A stretch of 39,076 nucleotides of DNA from an uncultured Lachnospiraceae bacterium (GCA_902798585.1 CADBXF010000013.1:1-39076), one strand, 5' to 3'. Positions 7,833 to 16,996 are shown, counted from the stretch's first letter. Translations and numbers: made by a program. The notes: generated by a model from the letters alone, not told the origin.

Positions 7833-9107
7833 TTGATTAAGAAAGAAATGATCGCCATGCTGCTTGCTGGCGGACAGGGATCCCGTCTCGGTGTGCTGAC
7901 GCAGAGTGTCGCGAAGCCCGCTGTTGGATTCGGCGGCAAATACAGAATCATTGATTTTCCGCTGAGCAACTGTATCAATTCCGGCGTGGATACCGTCGGC
8001 GTGCTTACGCAGTACCAGCCCCTGCGGCTGAACACCCATATCGGAATCGGTATCCCGTGGGACCTCGACCGCAACATCGGAGGCGTATCGATTCTTCCGC
8101 CGTACGAGAAGAGTACGAATGCGGAGTGGTACACCGGCACGGCGAACGCCATTTACCAGAACCTTCGGTTTATGGAATACTATAATCCGGAGTATGTTCT
8201 TGTGCTCGGCGGCGACCACATTTACAAGATGGACTATGAGGAGATGCTCGATTTCCACAAGCGGAACAACGCGGATGTGACGATTGCGACGATTCCCGTT
8301 CCGTGGGAGGAGGCGAGCCGCTTCGGCGTCGTCATCACCGACGACGAAATGCGTATTCGCGAGTTTGAGGAGAAGCCCGCCAACCCGAGAAGCAACCTCG
8401 CTTCGATGGGTATTTACATTTTCACCTGGAAGGTGCTGCGCGAGGCGCTGATTACCCTCTCCGAGCAGGAAGGGTGCGACTTCGGCAAGCACATCATTCC
8501 GTATTGCCACAACCGGGGCGACCGTATTTTTGCATATGAGTTTAACGGCTACTGGAGAGATGTCGGAACGCTCGGTTCGTACTGGGCGGCCAACATGGAG
8601 CTCATCGACATCGTGCCGGTCTTCGATCTGTACGACGAGTACTGGAAGATTTACACGAAGAGCGATGTCATTCGTCCGCAGTACATCGCCGACAATACCG
8701 TCATCAACCGCGCCATCATCGGCGAGGGCACGGAGGTTTACGGCGAGGTGCACAACTCCGTCATCGGCGAGGGCGTGACCATCGAGGAGGGAGCGGTTGT
8801 CCGCGATTCCATCATCATGAAGGGCACGACAATCGGCCGGGGCACCTATATCGAGAAGGCGATTGTCGCGGAAAATGTCGTTATAGGAGACAATTGCCGC
8901 ATCGGTATCGGCGAGGAAAAGCCGAACACCTGGAAGCCGCATATCTACAGCGAGGGCCTCGTGACAATCGGTGAGGATTCCGTGATTCCTCACGGTGTTC
9001 GCATCGGAAAGAACACGGTTATTCTCGGCGGAACCTGCGAGGACGACTACAGAAACGGCGCGCTCGAGAGCGGCGAAAGCTTGATAAAGGCAGGTGACGA
9101 AGCATGA
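7833..9107 (+). CDS. glgC: Glucose-1-phosphate adenylyltransferase, catalytic subunit
   Basis: A 424-residue ADP-glucose pyrophosphorylase that makes ADP-glucose for glycogen. The nucleotidyltransferase N-terminus reads [15 protein letters not shown], with the catalytic AKPAV Lys, [10 protein letters not shown] and FEEKPANP motifs. The C-terminal third is a left-handed beta-helix of hexapeptide repeats ([12 protein letters not shown], then [16 protein letters not shown]). The start is a TTG at 7833 with AGGAGGTG at 7820-7827; the ATG at 7848 lies too far from it. It overlaps glgD by 4 bases (ATGA), implying coupled translation. Confidence 0.95.
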   Translation: MIKKEMIAMLLAGGQGSRLGVLTQSVAKPAVGFGGKYRIIDFPLSNCINSGVDTVGVLTQYQPLRLNTHIGIGIPWDLDRNIGGVSILPPYEKSTNAEWYTGTANAIYQNLRFMEYYNPEYVLVLGGDHIYKMDYEEMLDFHKRNNADVTIATIPVPWEEASRFGVVITDDEMRIREFEEKPANPRSNLASMGIYIFTWKVLREALITLSEQEGCDFGKHIIPYCHNRGDRIFAYEFNGYWRDVGTLGSYWAANMELIDIVPVFDLYDEYWKIYTKSDVIRPQYIADNTVINRAIIGEGTEVYGEVHNSVIGEGVTIEEGAVVRDSIIMKGTTIGRGTYIEKAIVAENVVIGDNCRIGIGEEKPNTWKPHIYSEGLVTIGEDSVIPHGVRIGKNTVILGGTCEDDYRNGALESGESLIKAGDEA

Positions 9108-10222
9108 AAGCAATCGGTATTATTTTGGCCGGCGGCAACTCCAGCCGCATGCAGGAATTGACAAGTCGCCGTGCAATCGCGGCGATGCCCGTTGCGGGAA
9201 GCTATCGAAGCATTGATTTTTCGCTTTCGAACATGACCAATTCGCATATTCAGAAGGTGGCCGTGCTGACGCAATACAGCTCGCGCTCTCTTCATGAGCA
9301 CCTGAATTCCTCCAAATGGTGGGATTTCGGCCGCAAGCAGGGCGGTTTGTATCTCTTTGCGCCGACCATCACACAGGAGAACGGCTTCTGGTATCGCGGC
9401 ACGGCTGACGCCATGTATCAAAACCTTGATTTTCTGAGAAACAGCCATGAGCCGTATGTCGTGATTGCCTCCGGCGACGGTGTGTACAAACTCGATTACA
9501 ACCAGGTGATCAACCGCCACATCGATACGCAGGCGGACATTACGGTTGTCGTCACAAGACTTCCCGAGGAGCGCGACAACTCCCGCTTCGGCACGGTTAA
9601 GGTGGATGCGGAAGACCGCATCATCGAGTTCGAGGAGAAGCCGTTACAGTCGGACAACCGCCTGGTTTCGACCGGTGTATATGTCATCCGCCGCCGTCTT
9701 CTGATTGAGCTTCTGGAGCGCTGCATTGCGGACAACAACTTCGATTTTGTGCGCGGTGTTTTGATGCGCTACAAGGGCAGTAAGCGGATTTGCGCTTACA
9801 TGCTTGAGGGTTATTGGAGCAACATCGCGACCGTGGAAGACTACTTCCGCACAAATATGGATTTCTTAAACCGCGACATTCGCGATTACTTCTTCCGTCA
9901 ATATCCGGATGTTTACTCCAAAGTGGACGATCTTCCGCCCGCAAAATACAACCCGGACGCCGTCGTGAAGAACAGTCTGATTGCCGCAGGCTGCATCGTC
10001 AACGGTGTTGTTGAGAACTCGGTTCTCTTTAAGAAGGTCTATGTCGGAAACAATGTAACCATCAGGAATTCCATCATCTTAAACGATGTGCACATTTGCG
10101 ATAATACCTATATCGAGAACTGCATCATCGAGAGCCGCGACACCATCCACTCCGATCGTCGCCTTGTCGGCGAAGGAAAGATTCTGATTGTGGACGAAAA
10201 GGCTGACCGCTTTGGGCTGTAG
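9104..10222 (+). CDS. glgD: ADP-glucose pyrophosphorylase regulatory subunit
   Basis: A 372-residue paralogue of GlgC. The nucleotide fold is kept ([33 protein letters not shown]), but the AKPAV segment of GlgC is replaced by AIAAMPV. The catalytic Lys is therefore missing, as expected for the non-catalytic GlgD that forms heterotetramers with GlgC in Firmicutes. The C-terminal beta-helix is shorter. It begins inside the last codon of glgC and is followed by an intrinsic terminator. Confidence 0.93.
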   Translation: MKAIGIILAGGNSSRMQELTSRRAIAAMPVAGSYRSIDFSLSNMTNSHIQKVAVLTQYSSRSLHEHLNSSKWWDFGRKQGGLYLFAPTITQENGFWYRGTADAMYQNLDFLRNSHEPYVVIASGDGVYKLDYNQVINRHIDTQADITVVVTRLPEERDNSRFGTVKVDAEDRIIEFEEKPLQSDNRLVSTGVYVIRRRLLIELLERCIADNNFDFVRGVLMRYKGSKRICAYMLEGYWSNIATVEDYFRTNMDFLNRDIRDYFFRQYPDVYSKVDDLPPAKYNPDAVVKNSLIAAGCIVNGVVENSVLFKKVYVGNNVTIRNSIILNDVHICDNTYIENCIIESRDTIHSDRRLVGEGKILIVDEKADRFGL

Positions 10223-10256
10223 AGACCGGCGCGATAAACGGAACAACGGAATAACC

Positions 10257-10294
10257 AAAGCGCTGTCCGATGACATCATCGGGCAGCGCTTTTT
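10257..10294 (+). terminator. Intrinsic terminator of glgCD
   Basis: AAAGCGCTGtCCGATGA pairs with TCATCGGgCAGCGCTTT around a two-base loop, followed by a T run. It starts 34 bases after the glgD stop. Confidence 0.9.
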
Positions 10295-10393
10295 CTGTCG
10301 GAATTTTCCTTTTTTTGGCTTTTGTATTGTCTGCTTTCCTGTCGGGACAGGGGCTCGTTGACTGCAATTGCGGAAACACTGAGATGAGTCAAA

Positions 10394-12229
10394 TCACGGC
10401 GCGGTATCGTTTCCGAGATCCCGTGTGTAGCGCCATTCAATCACATCGCCATCCTGCAGCGGGCGGGCGCCGGCGCTCTCGGAGGGCGCTTCGCCGTTGA
10501 CATAATACATCCAGCCGGAGAGCGAGCCGAAGTCGAATTCACGGAGCGGTCCGATGCCGCGTATATAGCCGCCGGTTCCGATTCCGGTGTCTAACGGAAG
10601 GCCGGCGTCGGCAGCGGCTGTGACAAGTGCGGTGTACACGGAATCGCCTTTTTTGAACGGGATCTGTACGGTGGCAAGAAGGACTCCGTCTGCGGGAAGC
10701 CCGTTCTCGCCGGCGACGGTATCGCAGCGAATCGTGAGAGTGACACAGCCGTCGGCGTCTTCCGCGGAAACCTTAAGACTGTCGTAATATTGCTGCGGCG
10801 TCTGGATTTTAACAATCCAAAGCAGCAAAAGAACGAGAAAAGAGACAATCGTCGCAAGAAGCACATTGCGGCGGGTCAGGCGCTTTCGAAGGGCGAGAAT
10901 TGCCAACAAAACCGCGGTCAAAAGCAAAATGATACCGGTTCCGACGAGTCGATACGGCGGGATATTTGAGCCGCCGTTTCTTCCGGAGTCGGAGGGAGAA
11001 CCGGAATTTTGCGAGGGCGTCAGGTCTGCGGAAGCGCCCGGAGTCACTGCGGATGTCGGTTTCGAGGAGGAATCCGGCGAGGGTGACGGGTCGTCGGGCG
11101 TCACGGTCGGGGACGGCGCAAGGAATCTGCCTTCGCGGACTGCGTCCAACTCGTAGAGGGAAGGGCGTCCCTCGCGGAAGCGAAGGTATGCAACACAGCC
11201 GTAAAATACCTGCTGCGTGGCCGTGCGATTGGTCTCGCCGCCTCGGATGTGGCGGAAGCTTCCGTCGGGCATGCGATAGGATGCGATGGCGTCGAAGACG
11301 GAGTTGCCGTCTTTGAGAAAGCGCGCGTCGGAGCAGGCGTCGATGCCGACGGAGGACAATGCCACGAGGACCTGGACGCAGCTCTCGCAGTTGGCAGCGC
11401 CGTAACTTGTGAACCCGCCGTCTGCGTTCTGGCGCGCCGAAAGAAGCGCTATCGCATCGTCAACGGCGGCAGCGGCTTCTGCGTCGGATGAGCCTGCAGC
11501 AGAGCGGCAATAGGGCGCCAGCGCCTGCACCGTCATGGAGGTGACATCCACATCGCCGTATTCGCCGGTGATTGCCCAGCCGCCGTCCGCAAGGCGAAGA
11601 GAGAGGATGCGGCGAACCGTATCCTGCGGCGTGGCGGCAGCGAGTGACACGCCGTTATTTTGCAGATGAAGCCCGAAGACAAGGCTCATGATGCCCTGTG
11701 AGCCGACGGATTCCGCTAAGAGCGAAGGGTCGTAGGGCGAGAGGTCATCGCCGATTGCGAGGGACACAAGAGCATATTTCTGCAGCGTTGTGCCCTGAAG
11801 CGGCGAGGAGAGACAGACAAGCGAAGCCCGCATCGCCTGAGCGGTGGCACGGAAGTCGTAGGCGCCGTGCTGTGCGAGGGCGAAGATGTACCACAGATCA
11901 AGGCGGGAGGACGGATCGCAGCCCTCGTCAAGGATTACCTGAGGGTCCGCCGAAGAGCGTTTGTCCGCGGCGGCCAGGTACGACAGAATTCCGTCGAAGA
12001 AATCGGCGGCAACGGTCTCGCCGGAGGAATCCTTCGCCGCAGCGGCCGAAGCGCCGGCGGCAGCCCGGGCGGTGAACACCTCCTTCGCCGTATCGCCTCT
12101 CGCCGCATCGCCTGCCGATGCCGGCGCACAGAGCAGGGCAAAGCAACAAAAGGCCAGCAGCAGCGCCGTGAAGCGCTGCCGAAGGCCTTTTCTGCTGGAA
12201 TTCATTTTCCGGTGATCCGTACGATTCAT
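10394..12229 (-). CDS. Secreted/membrane transcobalamin-like protein (alpha-barrel repeats plus DUF4430-like domain)
   Basis: 611 residues. A signal sequence spans about 16-39. A helical region at about 75-355 carries prenyltransferase/squalene-cyclase-type repeats with DGGW (215-218), DGGF (270-273) and PDGSF (321-325). A Pro/Ser/Thr linker (371-425) leads to two membrane helices (about 428-447 and 455-474) joined by RKRLTRR. The C-terminal domain (about 485-605) has GWMYYVNGE and GDVIEWRY, typical of the DUF4430/transcobalamin C-terminal fold. Alpha barrel plus this beta domain is the architecture of human intrinsic factor and transcobalamin, so B12 capture for the adjacent ECF transporter is inferred. 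The start is uncertain (12229 or 12205); neither has a clear ribosome site. Confidence 0.8.
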   Translation of the reverse strand: MNRTDHRKMNSSRKGLRQRFTALLLAFCCFALLCAPASAGDAARGDTAKEVFTARAAAGASAAAAKDSSGETVAADFFDGILSYLAAADKRSSADPQVILDEGCDPSSRLDLWYIFALAQHGAYDFRATAQAMRASLVCLSSPLQGTTLQKYALVSLAIGDDLSPYDPSLLAESVGSQGIMSLVFGLHLQNNGVSLAAATPQDTVRRILSLRLADGGWAITGEYGDVDVTSMTVQALAPYCRSAAGSSDAEAAAAVDDAIALLSARQNADGGFTSYGAANCESCVQVLVALSSVGIDACSDARFLKDGNSVFDAIASYRMPDGSFRHIRGGETNRTATQQVFYGCVAYLRFREGRPSLYELDAVREGRFLAPSPTVTPDDPSPSPDSSSKPTSAVTPGASADLTPSQNSGSPSDSGRNGGSNIPPYRLVGTGIILLLTAVLLAILALRKRLTRRNVLLATIVSFLVLLLLWIVKIQTPQQYYDSLKVSAEDADGCVTLTIRCDTVAGENGLPADGVLLATVQIPFKKGDSVYTALVTAAADAGLPLDTGIGTGGYIRGIGPLREFDFGSLSGWMYYVNGEAPSESAGARPLQDGDVIEWRYTRDLGNDTAP

Positions 12230-12251
12230 AGATTACAAAGCGCGGTGCAGA

Positions 12252-13061
12252 CTATGCGCGGGATTCCTTGCGGGAAGCGACAACAACGCCTGCGAAAGCG
12301 ATGACGGCAACCGCACCGAAGAGCACAACAACGGTGTTATCAGCGGTCTTCGGGGTCTTCTCGCCGGAAGCGGAAGCCACCTTGACAACGAGAGCCGGAG
12401 GAACCAGCGTCTGCGAGTCGGATTTTGCGCTGACAGTGATTGTACCGGCGTCGGTGAGCTTGATGCTTGCCTTGCCGTTGTCGTCGGTCTTGACATCCGT
12501 CGCCTTGCCGTTTACGAGAATCGTGGCGCCCTTGACAGGGAGAACGACGGTGTTGAAATTCTCGTCGAAGCCGAGAGCCGAAAGCGTAACGGCAACAGTG
12601 TCACCGGCGGTGACGGAAGCCGTGTTCTTATCGAAGTAGCAGTACATATCGGACCAGTTGGTCGTGTCGGTGTAGACAAAAGCGGTGATAAATGCACCGT
12701 TCTTTACCTCGTCGCCGAGACTCATGGCAGCCGCGTTGTTGACATAGTAGCCGTAGCCGGTACCGTTGTCGATGCCCCAGAGCTTCTTGAGGGAGAGGCC
12801 GTAATCGGTCATCTCGGAAGCGTAGCCGGCAGCGGCGCCGCCGGAAAATTTGGCTTCGTGTGCGCAGTAGAGAGCGTCGTTGACGGTGATTTTGCCGTCG
12901 CTGTCGATATCCTTAACCGCAACAGGCTCCTGTACAAGTACAAGGTTGCCGCTCTTGTCGGCGATGGTGACATACACGGTTGTGTCTGCCGCAGCGGCAA
13001 TACCGCAGCAAAGTCCCAAAAGGAGGACAACCGAGAGTGTCAGAGAAAGAAGTTTCTTCAT
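12252..13061 (-). CDS. Surface protein with dockerin-like EF-hand, DUF4430-like and sortase-like tail
   Basis: 269 residues. A signal peptide covers 1-25 (KKLL ... AAAA). A calcium-loop motif DIDSDGKITVNDALY (51-65) is one dockerin-type EF-hand repeat. It sits inside a domain with GYGYYVNN (102-109) and FITAFVYTD (124-132), resembling DUF4430. An Ig-like beta domain (about 148-228) has TILVNGKATDV and DDNGKASIKL. The end is TPKTADN (236-242), a hydrophobic helix (243-262) and RKESRA: a sortase-signal layout with A in place of the usual G. GAGGTG lies 7 bases before the ATG. Likely a cell-wall or membrane-held binding protein of the ECF system; ligand inferred only. Confidence 0.8.
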   Translation of the reverse strand: MKKLLSLTLSVVLLLGLCCGIAAAADTTVYVTIADKSGNLVLVQEPVAVKDIDSDGKITVNDALYCAHEAKFSGGAAAGYASEMTDYGLSLKKLWGIDNGTGYGYYVNNAAAMSLGDEVKNGAFITAFVYTDTTNWSDMYCYFDKNTASVTAGDTVAVTLSALGFDENFNTVVLPVKGATILVNGKATDVKTDDNGKASIKLTDAGTITVSAKSDSQTLVPPALVVKVASASGEKTPKTADNTVVVLFGAVAVIAFAGVVVASRKESRA

Positions 13062-13093
13062 GAAAATGCACCTCGTTTCATTTAATATATGTC

Positions 13094-13126
13094 AAAACAA
13101 CCGCCGCAGCTTGCGAAAAACGGTTG
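13094..13126 (-). terminator. Intercistronic terminator/attenuator-like hairpin
   Basis: On the minus strand CAACCG ... CGGTTG with an inner CGCA/TGCG pair, followed by TTTT. It lies between the S-component gene and the dockerin-like gene and could lower transcription of the two surface-protein genes relative to the transporter, or separate two transcripts. Confidence 0.5.
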
Positions 13127-13193
13127 TGATGAGCTGATTTAGCCGGAGCTCATTCCCCGGAAAATGCGCCGGTTCCGGCGAACCGCAGGCAGA

Positions 13194-13886
13194 CTACCGA
13201 TGCTCGCGGAACAGACCGTACCGGACGCGCAGGCGGTCCAGTTTTTCGCCGATCAGGCCGGCGAGAGCCAGAAGAAAAATGACATTGGACACCGCGTACT
13301 CAATCGTAATCGGAAGCGCCGCGCCGATCAGGGCGAGGTAGCGCGAAAGCGAGAGCCCTCCGCCCATCCAGAATGTCGACCAAAGATCCATGACGAGCGA
13401 GTAAAAGAAACCCGCGAAGACGCCGTAGATGCATAAAAGCAGCTTGTGCCTGCGGAGAGGTTTGGCGAGAAGCCCCGCGAGGCCGCCGATCAAGCCCCAG
13501 GAAAACATCTGAAACGGTGTCCACGGCCCCTGCCCGAAGTAAAAATTCGACAGCAGCGCCGTGAGGGAGCCGACGACAAATCCCGGCTCCGCACCGAGCC
13601 ACATCGCCGATATGACCGTGATGGCCGTGACCGGCTTAAAGCCCGGCAGCCAGGCGAAGAGAAATCGTCCGGCGACCGAAAGCGAAATCAGCACCGAGAG
13701 CACCATAAGCTCCGCGGAACCCGTCTCGCGCCTCTCAAAGTCGCACCAGATCGGCAGGCAGGTGAGTACCGCGACGCACAGCGTAATCCAGGCGTAATGC
13801 TGCTCGCGGAACAAGACCGCGCCGCCGAGAACGATGAGCGGAATCAGCCCGAAGAAGCAGATGCGAGTAATCCGACGGCGGTTCAT
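13194..13886 (-). CDS. ECF transporter S component, probably cobalamin-type
   Basis: A 230-residue integral membrane protein with about six hydrophobic segments. It is the substrate-binding subunit of an energy-coupling factor importer. The segment GFVVGSLTALLSNFYFGQGPW followed by TPFQMFSWGL is the hallmark of the ECF S-component subfamily I associate with CbrT-like vitamin B12 transporters; this assignment is from memory of the family and needs a profile search. The start overlaps the stop of the ATPase gene by 4 bases. Two transcobalamin-like surface proteins downstream support cobalamin as substrate. Confidence 0.75.
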   Translation of the reverse strand: MNRRRITRICFFGLIPLIVLGGAVLFREQHYAWITLCVAVLTCLPIWCDFERRETGSAELMVLSVLISLSVAGRFLFAWLPGFKPVTAITVISAMWLGAEPGFVVGSLTALLSNFYFGQGPWTPFQMFSWGLIGGLAGLLAKPLRRHKLLLCIYGVFAGFFYSLVMDLWSTFWMGGGLSLSRYLALIGAALPITIEYAVSNVIFLLALAGLIGEKLDRLRVRYGLFREHR

Positions 13887-15679
13887 GGAGACACCTCCGT
13901 TGCGCGAGAGGAGCCCTCGCCCGCGCCCGACATCGCGCGAATCAGTTCCTCACAGGTGACAACACCCGGGAAGAAATCGCCGGCCATGCGGTTTGCCGCT
14001 GTCGTGTAAAAAGCGTTTCCGTCGAAAAATGCATGCGGCGTTCCCTCGGAAATCACCTCGCCGTCAAAGAGAAGACCGCACCGGTCCGCGTGCTCTGCGG
14101 CCCATTCGGCGTCGTGCGTCACGGACAAAACGGCGACGCCCTCCGCGGTGAGCTCCTTAAGAATCGCAGCCAGCTCATCCTTACCGCACACATCGATGCC
14201 CTTGGCGGGCTCGTCCAGAAGGAGGACCTTCGGCCGGGAGGCAAGAACCTTCGCAAGCGCCGCCTTCTGCAGTTCGCCGCCGCTCACATCATACGGGTGC
14301 GAATCCAGAATGTCTGTGATGTGAAGACGCTCACACATGGCGAGCATGTCAGCATTTGCCTTGTCTGCGACGGCTGACGCGGAAGCCTTCGCATCGGCGA
14401 AGGAGCAGGCGCGGGAAAATGCCCCGAGGAGATCCTCGCGAATCGACTTCTCCGTGAAGACATCGCGCGGCTGCTGCGGCAGCAAGGCGAGGTTTTCGCG
14501 GTACAGAGTTCCCATCGCAAAAGCGCTGAGTTTCTTTCCGAACAATTTTACGGAACCCGCGTAAGGACGCTTTAAACCAGCTAAAAGAGACAACAGTGTC
14601 GTCTTGCCGGAGCCATTGCCGCCGAGAAGACAGTAATGTTCGCCGGCAGATACGCAAAGCGTTGTGTCGCAGAGCACATCCGGCAGGTTTTTGTCGTAGC
14701 GGAAACGCACGCCGGACGCCGCGAGGGCGGGGGTTTCCGAACCGGTTGCGGCAGCCTCTGCAGCGTCCCCGGAAGGGCTGCGGCGGTCGGTTGCGGCGGA
14801 CAATAACGCGCGGCCGTCCCGAACCGTGAGCGGAATGTCGCGGGCGGGTGTGTCAGAACTGCCCGATGCCGACGAATCGGGGCCGGGCAAGGTATTTTGC
14901 AGGGCAAGGTACACGCGCGTTGCCGTCGGGAGAGCCGACGCCATCGGGTGATGATTGCTGTGCACAAAAGCGGCGAGCTCGGCGGGCGAGCCGTCGCAGA
15001 GAAGTTCGCCGCGGTCAAGCAAAAGCACATGGTCCGTAAGCGGAAGAACCTGCTCGAGGCGGTGTTCCGCCATGAGAATCGTTACGCCGAGGTCGCGGTT
15101 GATGCGCGTGAGCATGCTTCGAAAATCAGCTGCGGCAATCGGGTCGAGCTGTGCCGTCGGTTCGTCCAAAAGAAGAAGCTGCGGGTTCATCGCCAGGACG
15201 GCAGCGAGGTTCAGGAGCTGTTTCTGGCCGCCCGAGAGCTCGTAGGTTTTTTTGTGATACCACCCCTCAATCCCGAAAAATGCAGCCATCTCCGCGACGC
15301 GCCGCCGGATGACTTCGGAGGGGAGCCCGAGATTCTCAAGCCCGAAGGCAAGCTCGTGCCAGACCGTGTCCGTGACAATCTGCGACTCCGGGTCCTGAAG
15401 GACAATGCCTATGGTGCGCGCGGAGAAGAGGTCGGCGGAGGATTCCGAAGGCGCGGCGGCCCTCGTCAAATCCGTGCCGTCTGCAAGAATCCGTCCCGAA
15501 AGCTCGCCGAACGGCGCAAGCTCGCGCTTGATCAGGCGGAGGAGGGTGGATTTGCCGCAGCCCGAGAGCCCGCAGAGAACCGCAAACTCGCCCTGCGGCA
15601 CGGAAAATGAGACCCCGCGGAGCGCGTCTCTCGAAGCCTTCGGATAGCGGAAGGTTACATTTTCAATCGATAGAAGCAC
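13883..15679 (-). CDS. Fused double ECF transporter ATPase (EcfA-EcfA')
   Basis: 598 residues with two complete ABC ATPase domains in one chain; many ECF systems use two separate proteins. Domain 1: Walker A GLSGCGKST (37-45), Q-loop LQDPESQ, signature LSGGQ, Walker B LLLLDEPTAQLDP. A Ser/Ala-rich linker follows. Domain 2: GGNGSGKTT, Q-loop LPQQPRD, signature VSGGELQ, Walker B VLLLDEPAKGID. The start is a GTG at 15679 with AAGGAGGAG 8 bases upstream; an open frame continues to 15868 inside the T gene but has no such site. It overlaps the T gene by 25 bases and the S gene by 4. Confidence 0.9.
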   Translation of the reverse strand: MLLSIENVTFRYPKASRDALRGVSFSVPQGEFAVLCGLSGCGKSTLLRLIKRELAPFGELSGRILADGTDLTRAAAPSESSADLFSARTIGIVLQDPESQIVTDTVWHELAFGLENLGLPSEVIRRRVAEMAAFFGIEGWYHKKTYELSGGQKQLLNLAAVLAMNPQLLLLDEPTAQLDPIAAADFRSMLTRINRDLGVTILMAEHRLEQVLPLTDHVLLLDRGELLCDGSPAELAAFVHSNHHPMASALPTATRVYLALQNTLPGPDSSASGSSDTPARDIPLTVRDGRALLSAATDRRSPSGDAAEAAATGSETPALAASGVRFRYDKNLPDVLCDTTLCVSAGEHYCLLGGNGSGKTTLLSLLAGLKRPYAGSVKLFGKKLSAFAMGTLYRENLALLPQQPRDVFTEKSIREDLLGAFSRACSFADAKASASAVADKANADMLAMCERLHITDILDSHPYDVSGGELQKAALAKVLASRPKVLLLDEPAKGIDVCGKDELAAILKELTAEGVAVLSVTHDAEWAAEHADRCGLLFDGEVISEGTPHAFFDGNAFYTTAANRMAGDFFPGVVTCEELIRAMSGAGEGSSRATEVSP

Positions 15680-16533
15680 CAGCGAAGCTCCTCCTTGATG
15701 ACGGATAAAAACGGAATCAGACACAATAAAGCATAAGCTGCAACACCGATGCGTGTAAGCGTGTCCGCGTGTGCGGTTACAATATTCGGGTAGAAGGAGA
15801 TCGCGAGGCCGCCGCGCGCAAGCGCGAGCACGGACAGAGTCGCAAGCCCGAGAATCGCTGCAAGCCACAGCCCGTCTGCAGCAGTGAACCGGTAGGTGCG
15901 GTAGGTCGTCCGGCCGGGAAGACCGTAGCCGCGGGCCTTCATGGCAGCGCCGGTGTCGATGGCGTTTTCCAGCGACCAGGTGGTGAGCGCCGACATCGTG
16001 GTCAGGTTGCTCTTCGCGCGGTGAATCCAGTCGGGCTCGTCATAGACGCCCACGGCAATCTGCGCGTCGCGCATGGCGTCCGCCCTGCGCCGAAGAAGCG
16101 GGATAAACCGAAGCACCGAGGAAATCAGCAGCGCCAGCTTCGGAGCAAAACGGCCGAAGAAAAAGAAGCGGTGTTCCTCGGGAATCAGGCGGCGTTCGCA
16201 GCGAAACCACAGCAGAACCGCCAGAAGCATCGCACCGAGGTGGACGCCGTAGAGAAGGGCTTCCCTCGTGTACGGTCGTCCGCCCACAAACACAATCGGC
16301 GTCGCGCCGCCGGTGGAAAACAGCGGGTTGACGAGTGCGACCAAACCCCAACAAGCTACATATGAAAACACGGAACGGACGGTAAATCCGCCCCGGATTG
16401 TGCAAAAGTATAATACGGCGCCCGCGAGCGCGGAAAATGTAATCGCCGGCGATTGTGCAAACATGGCAAGAAGCAGAATCGACATAAACAGGGCGAGAGG
16501 CACCAGCGGGTGGCGCTTGCGGAAAATGTCCAT
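15655..16533 (-). CDS. ECF transporter T component (EcfT-like)
   Basis: A 292-residue membrane protein that couples the ATPases to the S component. Several hydrophobic segments alternate with a cytoplasmic coupling region, in which the AMKARGYGLPGRTTYR segment carries the A-R-G-Y-G motif typical of EcfT. The ATG at 16533 follows AAAGGAG by 8 bases. An open frame runs upstream to 16719, but it crosses the leader terminator and is not credible as protein. First gene of the operon. Confidence 0.88.
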   Translation of the reverse strand: MDIFRKRHPLVPLALFMSILLLAMFAQSPAITFSALAGAVLYFCTIRGGFTVRSVFSYVACWGLVALVNPLFSTGGATPIVFVGGRPYTREALLYGVHLGAMLLAVLLWFRCERRLIPEEHRFFFFGRFAPKLALLISSVLRFIPLLRRRADAMRDAQIAVGVYDEPDWIHRAKSNLTTMSALTTWSLENAIDTGAAMKARGYGLPGRTTYRTYRFTAADGLWLAAILGLATLSVLALARGGLAISFYPNIVTAHADTLTRIGVAAYALLCLIPFLSVIKEELRWCFYRLKM

Positions 16534-16570
16534 CGGTTGCTCCTTTCCACAGATTGTGCGCCCGCCCGGG

Positions 16571-16608
16571 AAATAAAGAAAGCCCGCCGGACACAGCGTC
16601 AGGCGGGC
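16571..16608 (-). terminator. Leader terminator upstream of ecfT
   Basis: On the minus strand GCCCGCC (16602-16608), a 13-base loop with a small GAC/GTC pair, GGCGGGC (16582-16588), then TTTCTTTATTT. It sits 37 bases before the ecfT start, inside the leader, so it fits a transcription attenuator controlled by the structured RNA upstream. Confidence 0.8.
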
Positions 16609-16861
16609 GGTAAATGCAACAAAACAGGTATCTGACGGGGGCGCAGAGAGCGCTGAGCGCCTCGCGGGGTGCGGCGGTCCGTTCGGACGGTCGAAATCGC
16701 GCACTGCGGGGATACGCACAAAAGACGGGACGGCGAAAAAGCTGTCTCGAAAGGGTCAGATACGGGTCGGTAAGGTTGCTCCGGATTCGAACCGGAAGGG
16801 GGATGGAACACTGCTCGCTCACAACGGTTAAGACCGAATCTAATAAAGTATTCGAATTCTA
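16609..16861 (-). ncRNA. Structured 5' leader of the ECF operon, divergent cobalamin-riboswitch-like
   Basis: About 250 nt precede the leader terminator. A hairpin TCCGG-TTCGAAT-CCGGA (minus strand, 16780-16796) resembles the P3 element of cobalamin riboswitches (CCGG..GAATCCGG). GACCCGTATCTG follows where CCCGC..CTG is expected. At the 3' end GTCAGATACCTG (16625-16636) resembles the B12 box. The 9-base pair GTATCTGAC/GTCAGATAC (16628-16636 with 16755-16763) would close the core. The canonical CCACTG loop is not found, so class membership is unproven. Confidence 0.45.
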
Positions 16862-16867
16862 CGGTGC

Positions 16868-16896
16868 AGTATAGCATGAATCCGGGGAGCGTGCAA
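16868..16896 (-). promoter_or_regulatory. Promoter of the ECF operon
   Basis: Minus strand TTGCAC (16891-16896), 17-base spacer ending TGC, TATACT (16868-16873), so an extended -10. The start would be near 16861, giving a ~330 nt leader to ecfT. Confidence 0.75.
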
Positions 16897-16966
16897 GAGC
16901 GCGGCGCCGAAAATGCGGGCTTTGCGCCGGAAAACAGGCATTTTTTCGGAGCGAAGAAAAATGAGG

Positions 16967-16996
16967 TTGACTCGCAAGGTAAATGTGTGTTACAAT
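16967..16996 (+). promoter_or_regulatory. Promoter of the manganese riboswitch transcript
   Basis: TTGACT (16967-16972), 18-base spacer ending TGT, TACAAT (16991-16996), so an extended -10. It fires about 10 bases before the riboswitch begins, back to back with the ECF promoter. Confidence 0.75.

Noticed and set aside
7770..9113. 447-codon minus-strand frame opposite glgC
   Set aside because: Shadow of glgC caused by high GC at third positions.
15680..15868. N-terminal extension of the fused ATPase
   Set aside because: It is Cys/Arg-rich, unlike ABC ATPases, and overlaps the T gene; the GTG at 15679 has an AAGGAGGAG site.
16534..16719. N-terminal extension of the T component
   Set aside because: It would be translated through the leader terminator; the ATG at 16533 has the ribosome site and begins the hydrophobic domain.
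16780..16796. tRNA T-arm (TCCGG-TTCGAAT-CCGGA) suggesting a tRNA gene on the minus strand
   Set aside because: The T-arm is perfect, but no acceptor stem, D-arm or anticodon arm can be built around it; it fits better as a riboswitch stem in the ECF leader.
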